Positions 25,199 to 37,100 of a stretch of DNA of 64,000 nt are shown piece by piece. Position 1 is the first letter of the stretch. Every line of letters begins with the position of its first letter. The notes beneath the pieces are model-generated. The model saw nothing but the letters and a program-made list of their open reading frames with translations, was not told where the DNA came from and made no database searches. A program made the translations under genes and the position numbers. The DNA comes from Helicoverpa zea (taxonomy: Eukaryota > Arthropoda > Insecta > Lepidoptera > Noctuidae), in assembly GCF_022581195.2 (NCBI RefSeq), contig NC_061463.1, forward strand, positions 6,386,001 through 6,450,000. Direction: 5' to 3'.

Positions 25199-25510
25199 TG
25201 TCGGCGCGTTGATAACATTAAAATTATGAGCGGGTAACCCCGAATAGAGTAGTAAGTGTCACGACGAGTGATGGCAGCAGTCATTCTGGTGACAGGTGCC
25301 AACTGAATTGTGCACATACTAACCTATTGGCTCGAAATCTCATTCCATCTTACTGATTGTGTGTGATTGTGAATAAAATGGTGAGGAAACCAAATAATGG
25401 AACGGTGGACTACACAAGCGTGCCTTTATTTTTGAATTCCGGTCGTTACAACGCCCGAGATGCAACGTGATAGCCATGACCGCCGCGAGGCTCCTTCTGA
25501 CGCTCCCACA
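25199..25510 (+). repeat. 3' LTR (312 bp)
   Basis: Identical to the 5' LTR by direct reading, with AATAAA at 25372-25377. The polypurine tract is not obvious: the nearest purine run, GAGGAGG, ends about 25 bp before the LTR, and the bases directly upstream are GGACGGCCG. Followed by TATA, matching the left flank. Confidence 0.9.
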
Positions 25511-25514
25511 TATA

Positions 25515-28500
25515 TATTTTTTATGGGTAACATGTACTAGTTTTACCCGCGTAAATATATATAGAACTTGGGGTACTCTTCCATATATATCTTAAGAAGT
25601 TAACTCAAATTATGTCGAGGGCTGTGCTAACCAATACCTTACCTAGGTATAATGAATAAAATGTACTAATTTAAAGGTAAAATAACATGTTTAAGCAAGC
25701 TGATACAAATGAGTTCTTACAACTTCTAACCCATTCCATTCCAAAGTTGGCTTCAATTAGTCCTTTAGCTCTAATTGAAACTTGACCCATTACGAACGAT
25801 AAGCGTGATAATATATACCTACTGGTGTTTCTAAAACCTATGTACACAAACTAAGTAAACTTACTGAGCTCAAACTTATCTAGGTTTTGCTCTACTTTAT
25901 TTAAGTTATCGATCGAATGATCAAACAGTATAATTAACGCCTGTTGCGTCAATATCATTGCAATTAGTGAAATAGTTCCATAACTGTTGTCTGACCTAAT
26001 TTCGATCATGTCAAATCAAACTCAGATAGAAACGCTAACTACACAGGAATGCACAAAAATCGGGCTACGCTAGGATACTTCCTATATTCACTGACTCTCA
26101 TATTCCAAATGGACGGACAGCCGTCCTATTTGGCAAAAGCCACCGGTTAAAGTAGACTCCAAAATGGTTTCTGTATTCGGTGAACCATCCATAAGCTGAC
26201 CTCGCCGTGTACAGCTTAGGCTTGTAGCAGGTGTTAATCACTAATAGTCACATAATAATGTACAACGGCCACACAATCAATATGTATGGCTGCTCATCCA
26301 TTTGACATTATTCCATTAGTCCTCATTTTCAGGAACTCAGCGGCACGTGTAAGTAGATACGTAATGCCTCTGGGAATCGAATACCCTCAAAAGCGTGCAA
26401 ATATCGATTATTTCAGTTGTTAATCAACGTTGTAATTACCAGACGGTAAAGCGAATGAAACCGTAATGATGATAATTAAATATGCAAGCGCGCAAAATTA
26501 TTAATTGTACCGAAGCGAGCTGCCGACGCAGCTAACATTTATTATTCAAATGCTTTGGTTCAATCACGAGTTCATCCAGCGTTTGCTTGAGGTCAAGGTC
26601 AAGATTAAATTACTAGCGTCTGGCTATAATCATTTATCCTAACAAGGACAGCAGCATTAACTAAACTACATAAGTCCATGTTCGGTCTCAGCTGAGAGCG
26701 CGTCAGTGACGAGACACAATAATATTCCGAGTTGATGACCCTCCGAATAATTACTGGACGGCAAAAGATGTCTAAACAGGCCCTTGCTCTTTAACTGTTC
26801 CAAGACATACTAAATAGATATTCCTGCTGTTACCTCTCTTACATCAGGAATTCTGAATCCAAAAGTTAGTCTTTAAAACAATCTTACCACCTCGGCTGTT
26901 CCAATGTTTGAGTTACACAAAATAAACAATGATTTCCTGGTAGTTATAACAGATCAGCATTGAGTAAGCTGCTTCCCACACATCCCTCTAAACTTTGACT
27001 ATGTTGACTTACATTCTCCCTCTAACTTATACGCTACATACGTCTACTGACGTCACTTGTCAAATGTTTAATGCATGTCTGCAGATAAATACACGAGAAC
27101 AGCAACATTTGTAAAATTAATACAGAATTAGAGTACTGAGTGATAGTCAGGCGGCCTCTTGTTTACCTGTGCTCATAACACCCGGAGCGATAATTATTTC
27201 ACGTTTGTTTATTATAGCACGCTCACAGAATGACAATATTCATCAAAGGCTGTCACGGCTTGTAACAATTTATGTAGAACCAGCGCAAACGTTCAACATT
27301 TGCAATTTTCACTTTCACGCTATCGATTAACTCATTTCACTAATTACAAATTTCCCATTTAGTCCGTAGTCTGAATGTGAGCGCGCACTTATACATAGAT
27401 AAGGGAGGCTTTAGGTTAATTGCTTAAAGGGCTATTCGTAATAAAAGCGGCCCCTAATCGCGCCAATAAAGCGCAGGCACACACGCGGAGCCCTATTACA
27501 AGCCGGAAACACCGTAAAACTGTCAAATCATTAACTGAAATTACTTTTCGTTTGTACTCGCGGACGTGGAACTAATTTCAAGCACAAGACAGTTTTAAAA
27601 TGAAATAAGCAACCTTAATTGTCTAAGTCACGGTTTGCATAAACTCAGTTGAACTGTACCAAGACATCTAACATTCTGAAACGTAATTGATTTCCAAGAA
27701 ATGTCGTGCACTTAAATAAATTTCCTTTTACAAAGTGCACCCTCACTTCGTCAAACAGCGTTAAACCGTCGTTCATTCGAATTTATAACACCGTAAACAA
27801 AGTTATGGAAATGTTTGTAAAACTGAATGTTTGATTTTGGGGATTTATTAGTTGAGCACTAGAATATTGTAGGACTGTGTTACAATATGAGTTTAACACC
27901 TGACCGGTACGTACCTACATCAATATCCATTAGGCTGGTCACTGTACTGTCCGAATAATCGCATTAAAGCTAAATTGATGCGGTCGGCGACGACGTCCAT
28001 GTATTGATCAAATTCAAAACACACGAATGAGGGCAGTGTGTATACCGGGAGTATATGTCAACAGTAGAAAGCCGGCGACTCGCCATTTATGTATTGAAGT
28101 CAATATTATCTATGGTTTCTGATTGTGACACAAACATAAAATGGAAAACATTTTTGCCTACAATTTCTTTACTGCATTCATTACAGTATTTTTAAGTTAA
28201 TGAACTCAATTAGGTACTCTTTCAATATAAATTCTTTCCGTATTTTTAATATTGCAGGCAGAAATGGACTCTAATGACAAGGCTTTCACTAATTGGCTTG
28301 CAATTAGGAGAGGATAAGAGACAAAACTCCGGCTGTAAGTATTTAAAACTTACAGCACTCATCCGGTCAGCAAACTCACGCGTAACATTATATAAAAAAA
28401 GGAAGTAATTTCCACGAGCTAAAAATATTCATAAAAGATCCGCCTGAAAGCAGGATTTAGTTTATTTAAATACATTCACTTGTGGCTCCGTACCCTTGAA

Positions 28501-31500
28501 TACAGGATGAGCATCAATTAAGCAGGCTCCTCGGCATGGTCCCGCTACAATTATTATATGTAGGCAGCAACCCACGCGGCTGCCGGACCAACCATTATTA
28601 TATTATTTATGTATTAAACAGTATGAAGTGGCGCGCAAATGTCTGCTTCACTTTTATAGCTGGTTTTCAAGTGTTTGTAAAGGGAATGATAAACAAATAC
28701 TCGTTGTTTACTCGACACAAACAATTACGTTATTGCAGTGACGAATCGCTACTCAGTATGCAGACTACAAGCTATGGAGCTTTCAAATAAAAATAAAAGA
28801 TAGGAGTTTCAAATGATATACCTAATGATAGCAGTCCTAGGTCCACTGTTGTGTACGTTGTTTGTAATACAAAACATCAGACCAGAATCCTGCTGCTCTT
28901 AACACCATTTTATTTGGAGTCGGTGCGCCATTACTTCTTCTTTCATACTTCTTTGTCTGAAATCATCTCACAAGTGGCATCGTCCATCCGCTACAAGTAA
29001 CGTCATTCAGCCATATAGTCCTTCATACAATTTAACGTTTCTCCGCTCGTCCCCTTCAGTGAGAAATAATTAACCTCAAAAATCTTGATTTAAATTTTTC
29101 TGAACTTGACCTACCCGTAACGCCAAGCCGGCACTCCAAATGGCAATTAAAAACTTAAAAAATATTTCCTCCATTTATTGGATTGGCTCCCCCAATTATA
29201 AAGGATCTTATTAATTTCTTATTGATTAATTAATTCTTTCGTTACCTTCAACAAGTCCAATGAATATTTACAACTTTGAAGACTTGTGAAGGACTACTCG
29301 TCAATGTATTCTTGCTTCTTCTACTAAAGTTCTTTACCCTACTTTTTCCTTCACTTATTTATTTAAATAACGTCATTTTTATTCACTAAATATTTTGTCT
29401 ATGCTTTGTTTTAAATAAATTCCTCACATCTTTATTATTTGGCAAACAACAACTAAATAACACTCAATTAAAATGCTATTACGCCTCTGATACTATCAAT
29501 CAACACCACTTATGTAGCGTCCCAGAAGAACACAAATCCACTACTAAGAGAATTTAATATTGAGCGTACGTGGAATACTTTGTAATGGCTATTCCATTAA
29601 TTACGAAATAAATGTGGAAATGTTGGATGGACCAAATACTTGTTAAAAGCGTTGGTAAATTCAAAATAAAATGTTAATAAATTGGATAAAGTGCGTGCAA
29701 TAAACTGGATTTTAGGGACTTGTTAAATTTTAACAGCATTCAGAGGGTTAGGGCTCGTAAGTTCGGAGGTTTGGCGCCACAACCCACTTTATGGGCGGGT
29801 ATTCCCAGGGCGACATTACCACCACCAAATCGAAACCTTCGCTTATTATTAGGTACCTTGTTTTTTTTATAATATCCGCGAAACCTCCAATCCGTTAAGG
29901 GACATGCGTTCCAAAAGCCGATATTTCTTGAACGACTCGCCATTATCTTGTCGTAAAATAACATTTGAAATTCAGATTTGTCAGCGTCTATCGCAAGGGA
30001 CACATTTACAGATATGAAATTGACCCGCTTTTGTTGGACATAACGATATAACTTTTATTTGTTTTATGTTTTGTCACTTGTGCAAATAGCTTTTATAATT
30101 AAAAAGTTTCTGCAAGCGACATTTAATTACAATACCTAATCAAAAATTTAAGAAGAAATCATTGATCGCAACGCAACAATTCGAGGGCCACTTGCCGGAC
30201 TTAATTAAACGACGGTCGACACTTTTAATATTGTTCTAAAGCATTAGAGACCAATTACTGCAGCCAAAAGTAATACGATTCATTTTGAATATTGAAATTT
30301 ACGACAAGTATTATTCAAAGAACGAGAAGTATAATCCTGAGACTTAGGAACTTTTAATGAAATATAGAAAAAGGAAGATTGTCGTAAATTTTACCGCAAA
30401 GTTGGAGACTAAGGGATGGAGCTGGGAAATTTGTGGCGGAGGCCTACGTCGTCCGCCTCGGCTCCGCTTGTCACCGAGTGAGTTGTGTGCAACGCTCCAC
30501 AGAAAACACAATCTCATTTAAATTATGATTCTAGATTTTACCAGTTGAATAACTGCGGACCGGCCTTCTTGGATCCCGACTTTTTGACGACATTTATTGT
30601 TGTGCTTATACATTTATTGTTGTATTTGTTTTCGTTAGATTTCATATTTTCTTGTTACACTAAAAACAGGCTTGTTCTAAAAAAACTTGATTAATACCGA
30701 AGTCTGAAAATTCCACTACCTACACGTTTGTAATAAAGCTCAGCGGCACGTCACTACGCCATTAATCACTCGAAGGTAAGTAGCTGGCACTCAGGTGACA
30801 CTCTATCTTCACTAAATAATTTCGCGGTACACAATTTTCTGGTGGCATACCTGCGAACCAGCTTTATCTACCAATTAATCTGACGGCACGACCGCATACA
30901 TTTACAAATAGCTACCCTTCAAAGTCATTTATATATTTCTAAATTTTCATTGCATGTAATTAACACAACACGAAGATATATCACGCAAATATCATTGCCA
31001 TTTATTGAAATACAAAAATATACCGTTAGGTAAGTGGTTCTAAAAACCGAACATGGATATTCTCAAAATTATGGAACTTCAGTATTTTAATCCCCAACAT
31101 TATTTTATTTCATATCCACCATATTTTTACCCCTTTGGCTCTCACTTAAAAAGCGCAGGTTCAGTATAAAAAATTAATTGCTTTGCGGCTTTTAATAAAT
31201 TACAAAGTTGATATTTTTATTGTTGGTAAGTACGGTGTAGTAAGAGCTCGCGGCACGGCGCCACAGAATGGAATCACACTGCATGCACCTGCTCGTATAA
31301 TTTGAATATAGAACAAACACTGACTCTCTCCACAAGATAGATTAATGTTTGCTGTCCGCGGACATCAACTCGATTTTTGTATGCGCTACGTGATATGACT
31401 TCGAACAAAAATCGTTTTTTTTTCAACCAAACATTGTTATCTTTAGAATTTGAAAAAATATTAAGCACTTAAAATATATTTTCGGGATAGAACGTGATTT

Positions 31501-32616
31501 ATCAGTATCAACTGATGAAGTCGCTAAATGGAGATGAATTTGGGGGAATCCTTCACTTAATTTTGGGCAAAATTTTACAAAATTTTGTTATAAAAAAGAT
31601 GACCTTATTTTGATTATCTACGTCTGGCTATTACTTATCCCTGAATTTGAAAAGGCGACATGCTTTTAGTGCTTATCATTTATGTCGGAGACGCCAGTGA
31701 CGCTGCTCGTATGTGAAAGCACGTTTTATGTAACATTTAATAAATGCCGCGATAAGCATTTAATGCTTTCAAATATTCCAGACAAAATCTCACAAATTGA
31801 ATAAAGTCAAAGATTTGCCAAGCCTAGTTCCGAACACAAACTGAATTAACAGGAACGGGGGCCGTGATAAAAGCGAACTAAATGTTTGTTATAAAGTTAT
31901 AAATGAAGTCGAAGCTATTGTTAGTTAGGCGCTGAAGTACGCACTATTTGTGTAGGCATCTGGTGGCTCCGGCTCTCGGCTCGGTTACTCACAGTTCATT
32001 AGAGATTCGGAAGGCGACCCCAGCGCACGATAACATATCGCCCGATGGACCCAATTGTTAGGATATTGCTAAAATAAATTGTTCGTAAACTCCTAAACAA
32101 ATCTTCTTCAGAACATTTTATTAATTTAATGAGAAGATATAAACCTATACAAAAAAATACAAAGGCTTTTATAAATGTAACACATTCTTACGAGATGACA
32201 AAAATCTCTTTCACAGTATTTTGAGAGTATTATTAGAGTATGATTGATAACGCCGAGGGTTATGACATCATTTCATTTGCCCATCCTTGTACATAAGCGG
32301 ATTTGGCATCAAAGCTGTCGCCACGTCTACAAGGTTAAGAGAATACAGAAAGAAGAAAAACTAAATATTTACGAAAACGGACAAGTTTGCGAGCAAGTTG
32401 AACAAGGAGCCAATGTTCCTCGTGTCTGCTAAAAATAAACTGTCGCACACATAAATAGAAGACAGAATTGAAATTTCACTTCCATAAGATTATATTGCCC
32501 GATTCTTATTCGGGAATTTTATGTGTAAAGAAATTGGGAGATAGGAACCTTTAACAGTGTACTGTGAGCGGGACGCTAGCTTTGAATGTAGGTAGATAAT
32601 AAAATGTAAGACGAAT
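25515..32616. other. AT-rich non-coding stretch of about 7.1 kb
   Basis: No recognisable gene. The minus-strand frame 29740-30003 (87 codons) looks somewhat protein-like with a basic, Gly-containing C-terminal half, but I recognise no family. A consensus splice donor (CGAAG|GTAAGTAG) lies near 30775 without a convincing exon before it. TA- and CA-rich words are common, with no tandem array. Confidence 0.5.
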
Positions 32617-32793
32617 ATGGAAGGTGGGTGGCGGGCGAGAGCGCGGCGGGCGCGGCGCGCGGGCGGGAGGGGGAAGGTAGATCGTTACCGCCGCGTGCGC
32701 CCCTCCCTGACCAACAGTCCGCCAAACACTCTGATTTCATCATCCCCTGTTTCTTACCCACATTCCGTTTTGAATATGTACCCATTATTGTAA
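32617..32793 (+). other. GC-rich patch with short Arg/Gly-rich frame
   Basis: The block at about 32620-32710 is extremely GC- and CpG-rich in AT-rich surroundings. An ATG at 32617 opens a 58-codon frame to TAA at 32791-32793; its N-terminal half is almost only Arg, Ala and Gly, as any GCG-rich DNA would give. A donor-like GAAG|GTAGAT sits near 32676. It may be a promoter or untranslated first exon; coding function is not supported. Confidence 0.3.
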
Positions 32794-33829
32794 CATATGA
32801 AGGTACACAAAAGGCTTACGCCTTAGTTAAGCCTCTAGATTTTAATCAAGGCGTTGGAATGTGGAGTGCGGAGTAATTAAGAATGTAGATGTGTAGATAT
32901 TATACTAATGGAGTGAGTGGAGCTATTACACAGATCAACTTATTTGTGAGATGTTTTGTTGTTCATTTAATATCTGACACGGCTGAAGCACAATAAAGCT
33001 CAGTAAATAATTACAACATTGGCGGTGACTGGCGCTGGCTGTCCCGAGGGAGGATAAAGGCCTACTCTCATTATTGGAGACACAATTCGTTGCTTGTGGC
33101 CGACAACAGCGTTATGTTTTGTTACTCGGCTTCCCACAATTTGTCAACGTAGAAGACTAAGAAATACTTAGGCAGAACAAATAATATTATCCCTATTTCT
33201 ACAAGTACAAGTTTATGTATATAGCTAAAAGTTCGGATATTTGGAGCATCTGATATTATTTTTAACACAGAAGGTAACAGCGATGATCGTTATTCGCTAT
33301 CTCTCATTGTAATAGACACCTCTAAATTAAAACGATCCCTTCAGCCAAATTAAATGCGACGGTATCATTACCTTCCACAGAAAATCTTCGATAACAAAAC
33401 GTTGAAGGTCATACACTGATTCGGTTAATCCCGCGATACAATATTGTTTTTCACATTTTCAATGTTTGTGCACCGCGCAGAGGCCCTCAAAGAAAGCTCG
33501 TAATTAAGTTGACTCGAGTTCCTTCAATACGACGGCAAGTAAACGATATTAGCCTTCGGAGCGGTTACATAGGAAAATATTTGTCCGGAGACACGGGATA
33601 CACCCGACAACTTGTATCGACAAATCTTTACCGTCTCCCGGAATATTCAAAACGATTTCTTTATAAATTCCAATCTCAATTTTAAAACTATCCTCATTTT
33701 TTTCTATGGCATTGTAAACATGGTAAGAGAATTCACGACGTAACGTGCAAAGACGATCTAAATGCCACTCTTTATGCTAAGAAGGGGAAACGGTCGGTAA
33801 TCTGCGGTAAGTGCGGCAGGTGCTACGCC
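32794..33829. other. AT-rich non-coding stretch
   Basis: Nothing recognisable: no long frame, tandem repeat or inverted repeat. It ends at the second GCTACG motif cluster. Confidence 0.5.
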
Positions 33830-33915
33830 AGCGCTACGAGTGTGCTACAAGTCTACGGAGCTACGACGTTCGTAGCACAATGAGCCATATCCAACGTGCT
33901 ACGACGCAGATTACT
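33830..33915. repeat. Second cluster of GCTACG/CGTAGC motifs
   Basis: About seven GCTACG/CTACGG/CGTAGC words occur in 86 bp, including the small stem GCTACGA-CGT-TCGTAGC. It resembles the cluster at 13990-14048 in motif content but is not a copy of it. Function unknown. Confidence 0.5.
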
Positions 33916-33972
33916 ATTTCATGATAATACATGGGCGTTTATTTTAGAGTTACTCATAGTTTTATATTAAAA

Positions 33973-34160
33973 CTAGCTTCTACCTAGTGCGTCCCGTGGG
34001 AACTACTTCGCAAAGTCGTATAAAAAGTAGCCTCTTGCATCTGCCTAGCCTTTTCCCAAATACTTTCTATAGCATCTCTCAATAAATGGGCTATATAGCA
34101 CTGATATATTTTTTAAAGACTTTAGCGCGTTCAAACAAGAAAACAAACTCTTCAGCTTTA
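33973..34160 (-). mobile_element. Helitron-like (Lep1-type) fragment
   Basis: On the minus strand the segment begins TAAAGCTGAAGAGTTTG, continues through TTTGAACGCGCTAAAG, ATATAGCCCATTTATTGAG and GTAGTTCCCACGGGACGC, and ends in CTAG followed by T, as Helitron 3' ends do. These words match the short non-autonomous Lep1 Helitron-like family of Lepidoptera as I remember it. Several substitutions show it is old. It encodes nothing. Confidence 0.7.
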
Positions 34161-37100
34161 GTTAGTACTCATATAAGAAAAAAAAAAGTAAATCCAGTAA
34201 AGTTAGGACCCCTTGATACCCTTTGTCGTAAGCATATACCTAGTTCATAAATGATGTCGCCACCAAAAATGCCCCATAAATTCAACCCCAGGCATAGTCC
34301 TCTACCAAAAATAAATACTGGCTGCAAGAACTTAGACCAAAAGGAAAACATGAGTCATAAGTTAGTAATGTATCCCAAAAATATACTCTTTATATGTTGT
34401 GTAGCCGCGTAATAATCGTAATTCTATTTGGGAAGCTTTTCATGTTATGTAGCGGTGCGCTCTGAGTACATATTAGTGGTTTCGAAATAACAAAACATAT
34501 TTGAGGTTTAATATTCAATTATGTTAACAAATGGATGTTATTGAACTACGATTTGTGCTTTTGAACACACTCCAGCGTTTGACGCAAACGAACGAATGTA
34601 ATATTCAAATTCGAACGGGATTTAATAGAATTAGTGAAAAAGGCGAATCGTCAAAACAAAAACGATCGCGCCCACTCTGTCAAAAGTGAGTGTTTTATCA
34701 CGTACGAATTCAATGATCAGTTATAACAGATTAACATTTATATCCAACGGATTAACAGTTCCTGACTTATGAGTGTGTAAATACGCTTATGTGTGTAATA
34801 GTAGATAGAAAAAAAAAGTTATCGAATAAAATCAGGACACAGAAAACGACGATTTGCAAGTGCAGGCTGAAAGCGTTACTACATTTACTCTTTTTACTCT
34901 AAGCAATAATTGAGAGAACGTTGAGTTTCCAAGAATATTCTGCCACTTTATGAGTGCACAGCGCTGCCCAGTGCTACTTTAAAAGCATTTAAAAGTTCTG
35001 TAGAAAAAAAAAACAAGGCTGAAGCAATTTATTTTCTAATTTTGAACGTGCATTTTCGTTGTGGGTGTCGTTAAAGAGAGCGATGGTACGGAACACCAGG
35101 GTAAGGAATAACATCATTTGTGTCGGTAAGCGGAGTGATTATAACCGTATTCCCGCAAGATGGCTCATTATGACCTAGTGCGGAACACTCTGCGGGTACG
35201 CTGTATGTGTGTGTGCATAATGAACGATTTCCACCTGAACAGGGTGTTCCATGACGTACGCTAACACAAAGGCGAGCGTTTAATCGAGATCAATGAGACT
35301 GTACAGAAGTAAGGAAGAATGCGAGTAAGACGTAGCGTGTATGATATAGCTACACATTTCCTTATATCTCAAAGAAATGGGGACACATGCCAATTCAACA
35401 TTGCAATTACAGCGGCCGTATGAGCTGATGATCACGTGTTTGTGTATCGAAATATGATTTAAACTCATATTGTTAATGAAAAATGTAATTATATATTCTA
35501 TAAGAGTTAAAATGTGGTGGGGAATTATAATATGGTGGAAATATGGTAATATTTTTATACCGCGAATGTCTATTATGTCAACGTTAATGGTTGAGCAAAG
35601 CAAATCCTATATGCCATATAATCCCATAAACTTAATTAATTGCCTTTAAAACAAAGAGAGGGAAATCTGAAGTGGAATCCCACTTTGACAATAAATTCAA
35701 ATATATAACGTCTATATGTATAAAACAACGAGTCTTGGTTTAAATCTACCTTTAATTCAAATTAACTAGAACTTTAATAGCCAATTTTCTTGTATGGCTA
35801 ATATTTAATGATTAAACTCAGGCTATTTGAGGCGTATAATTAACTAAACGTCGATTGAATCGCTCGCAGTGCGCGCTCCTATTGTGTGACAACGCCCAAA
35901 TAATTTAGTCACACCATTACCGTTCATACGTATTCATTGTTCACACACGAATAACAGTTGTTCGGGCAAAATCAATCATGCGGTTAGCCACTAATGCGTC
36001 ATTAAATATTCCTGTTTACACCAGAACAAAAGCCTTAATGATGATATATTGGTACTAATCTACTCATGCATGCAACGCTTCACCATCCCTTCTTAACTTT
36101 GTAATCTATATTATTGCACGAAAATGCCAGTAAACGAAGTGCCTTAATAATGGATGGTTTATGTCCCGGCCCTACAAAAATAAACTTTAGGAAACGATCA
36201 CTTTTCATGACGTAAGGGATTTTCTGAAATACGAACTATATATGGGTGAAAAGGGATGACATATTTTTTATTAAACGCACGTGTAAAATACCTAAAAGAA
36301 TTGTAATTGGTTTTTCAACCAGAGACCCTTACAGGTATGCAGGGGATTAATGTAGGGATGTATGTGAAATCCTTTCCAGTCCATTTATTATGGTGAGGCG
36401 AATTTCACGGTGATTCGTAATTTGATATCAATAAAAATATTGTCAGTAACTGCGACTGCTAACCCAGCGACAAGATTTAACAAGACAACAAAACGAAGAA
36501 TGGAAGCTTACAATTCATTTTGAACGAATAAATTGAGCCAGTCTGAATAAAGGAAACAACGATACATACAAAATGATTGTAATAAAACAAGCTCTCCAAC
36601 TCCGCCCACAGTATTCAAGATCCCTCGATTTTTTCTCTCGAACAAAAATGTCTGTAAAAACATTAATTTGTCTATGATAAAAGGGTAGAGGAACAATGTG
36701 CTTGGAGCGCGGTATGCGCCGCTGAAAATCAATAATGTTGAATATGTGTAAAGAACATCTTCGCGGAAGCTGCATTATTTACGAACACATATTAAACGAG
36801 GCCTCGTTTGTTACTTCCCAGTACTACTACATTATATATTCACAATGCTCGTATCTAGGTTATAAGTCAATGAGAACTTACGTTCATATTGGTTCGCGAT
36901 GTCTATAAATTAAAATAGGTTCGATACATCAGAAGGTGTTCTAGTAAAGATGAGAAAACATCAGGTGTTTACGTCACAATAAAATAGTCTAGTAACCCGT
37001 ATATAAAGGAGAATCATGCACCTGTGACGGGGCAGAGTCGTAAAACCAGGAACTCGTTACTTGTGCGAGATGAACGAGTGGATGGTAGCCTGCCATCTTG

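Larger units (their letters stand above)
23434..25510 (+). mobile_element. Complete non-autonomous LTR retrotransposon (2077 bp)
   Basis: Two 312-bp direct repeats bound a 1453-bp interior. Each starts TGTCGG and ends CCCACA, and TATA flanks both outer ends (23430-23433 and 25511-25514), as for a 4-bp target duplication. The region after the left LTR resembles a tRNA-Leu-type primer site. The interior has no gag, protease, reverse transcriptase or integrase, only frames under 95 codons plus a 19-bp minisatellite, so it must have moved using enzymes from another element. Size and lack of genes fit a short LARD or large TRIM. A Gypsy-type origin is suggested by the 4-bp duplication and primer type but not proven. 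The LTRs read as identical, so insertion is recent. The plus orientation follows from the primer site. Confidence 0.9.

Noticed and set aside
24884..25317. Minus-strand frames of 93-94 codons across the minisatellite and LTR
   Set aside because: They translate a 19-bp repeat and LTR sequence in antisense; no coding evidence.
29740..30003. 87-codon minus frame that looks mildly protein-like
   Set aside because: No domain, no family resemblance, no splice sites; kept only as a remark.
32576..32785. Arg/Pro/Ala-rich frames on both strands of the GC patch
   Set aside because: Composition is what GCG-rich DNA gives in any frame; opposite-strand frames overlap fully.
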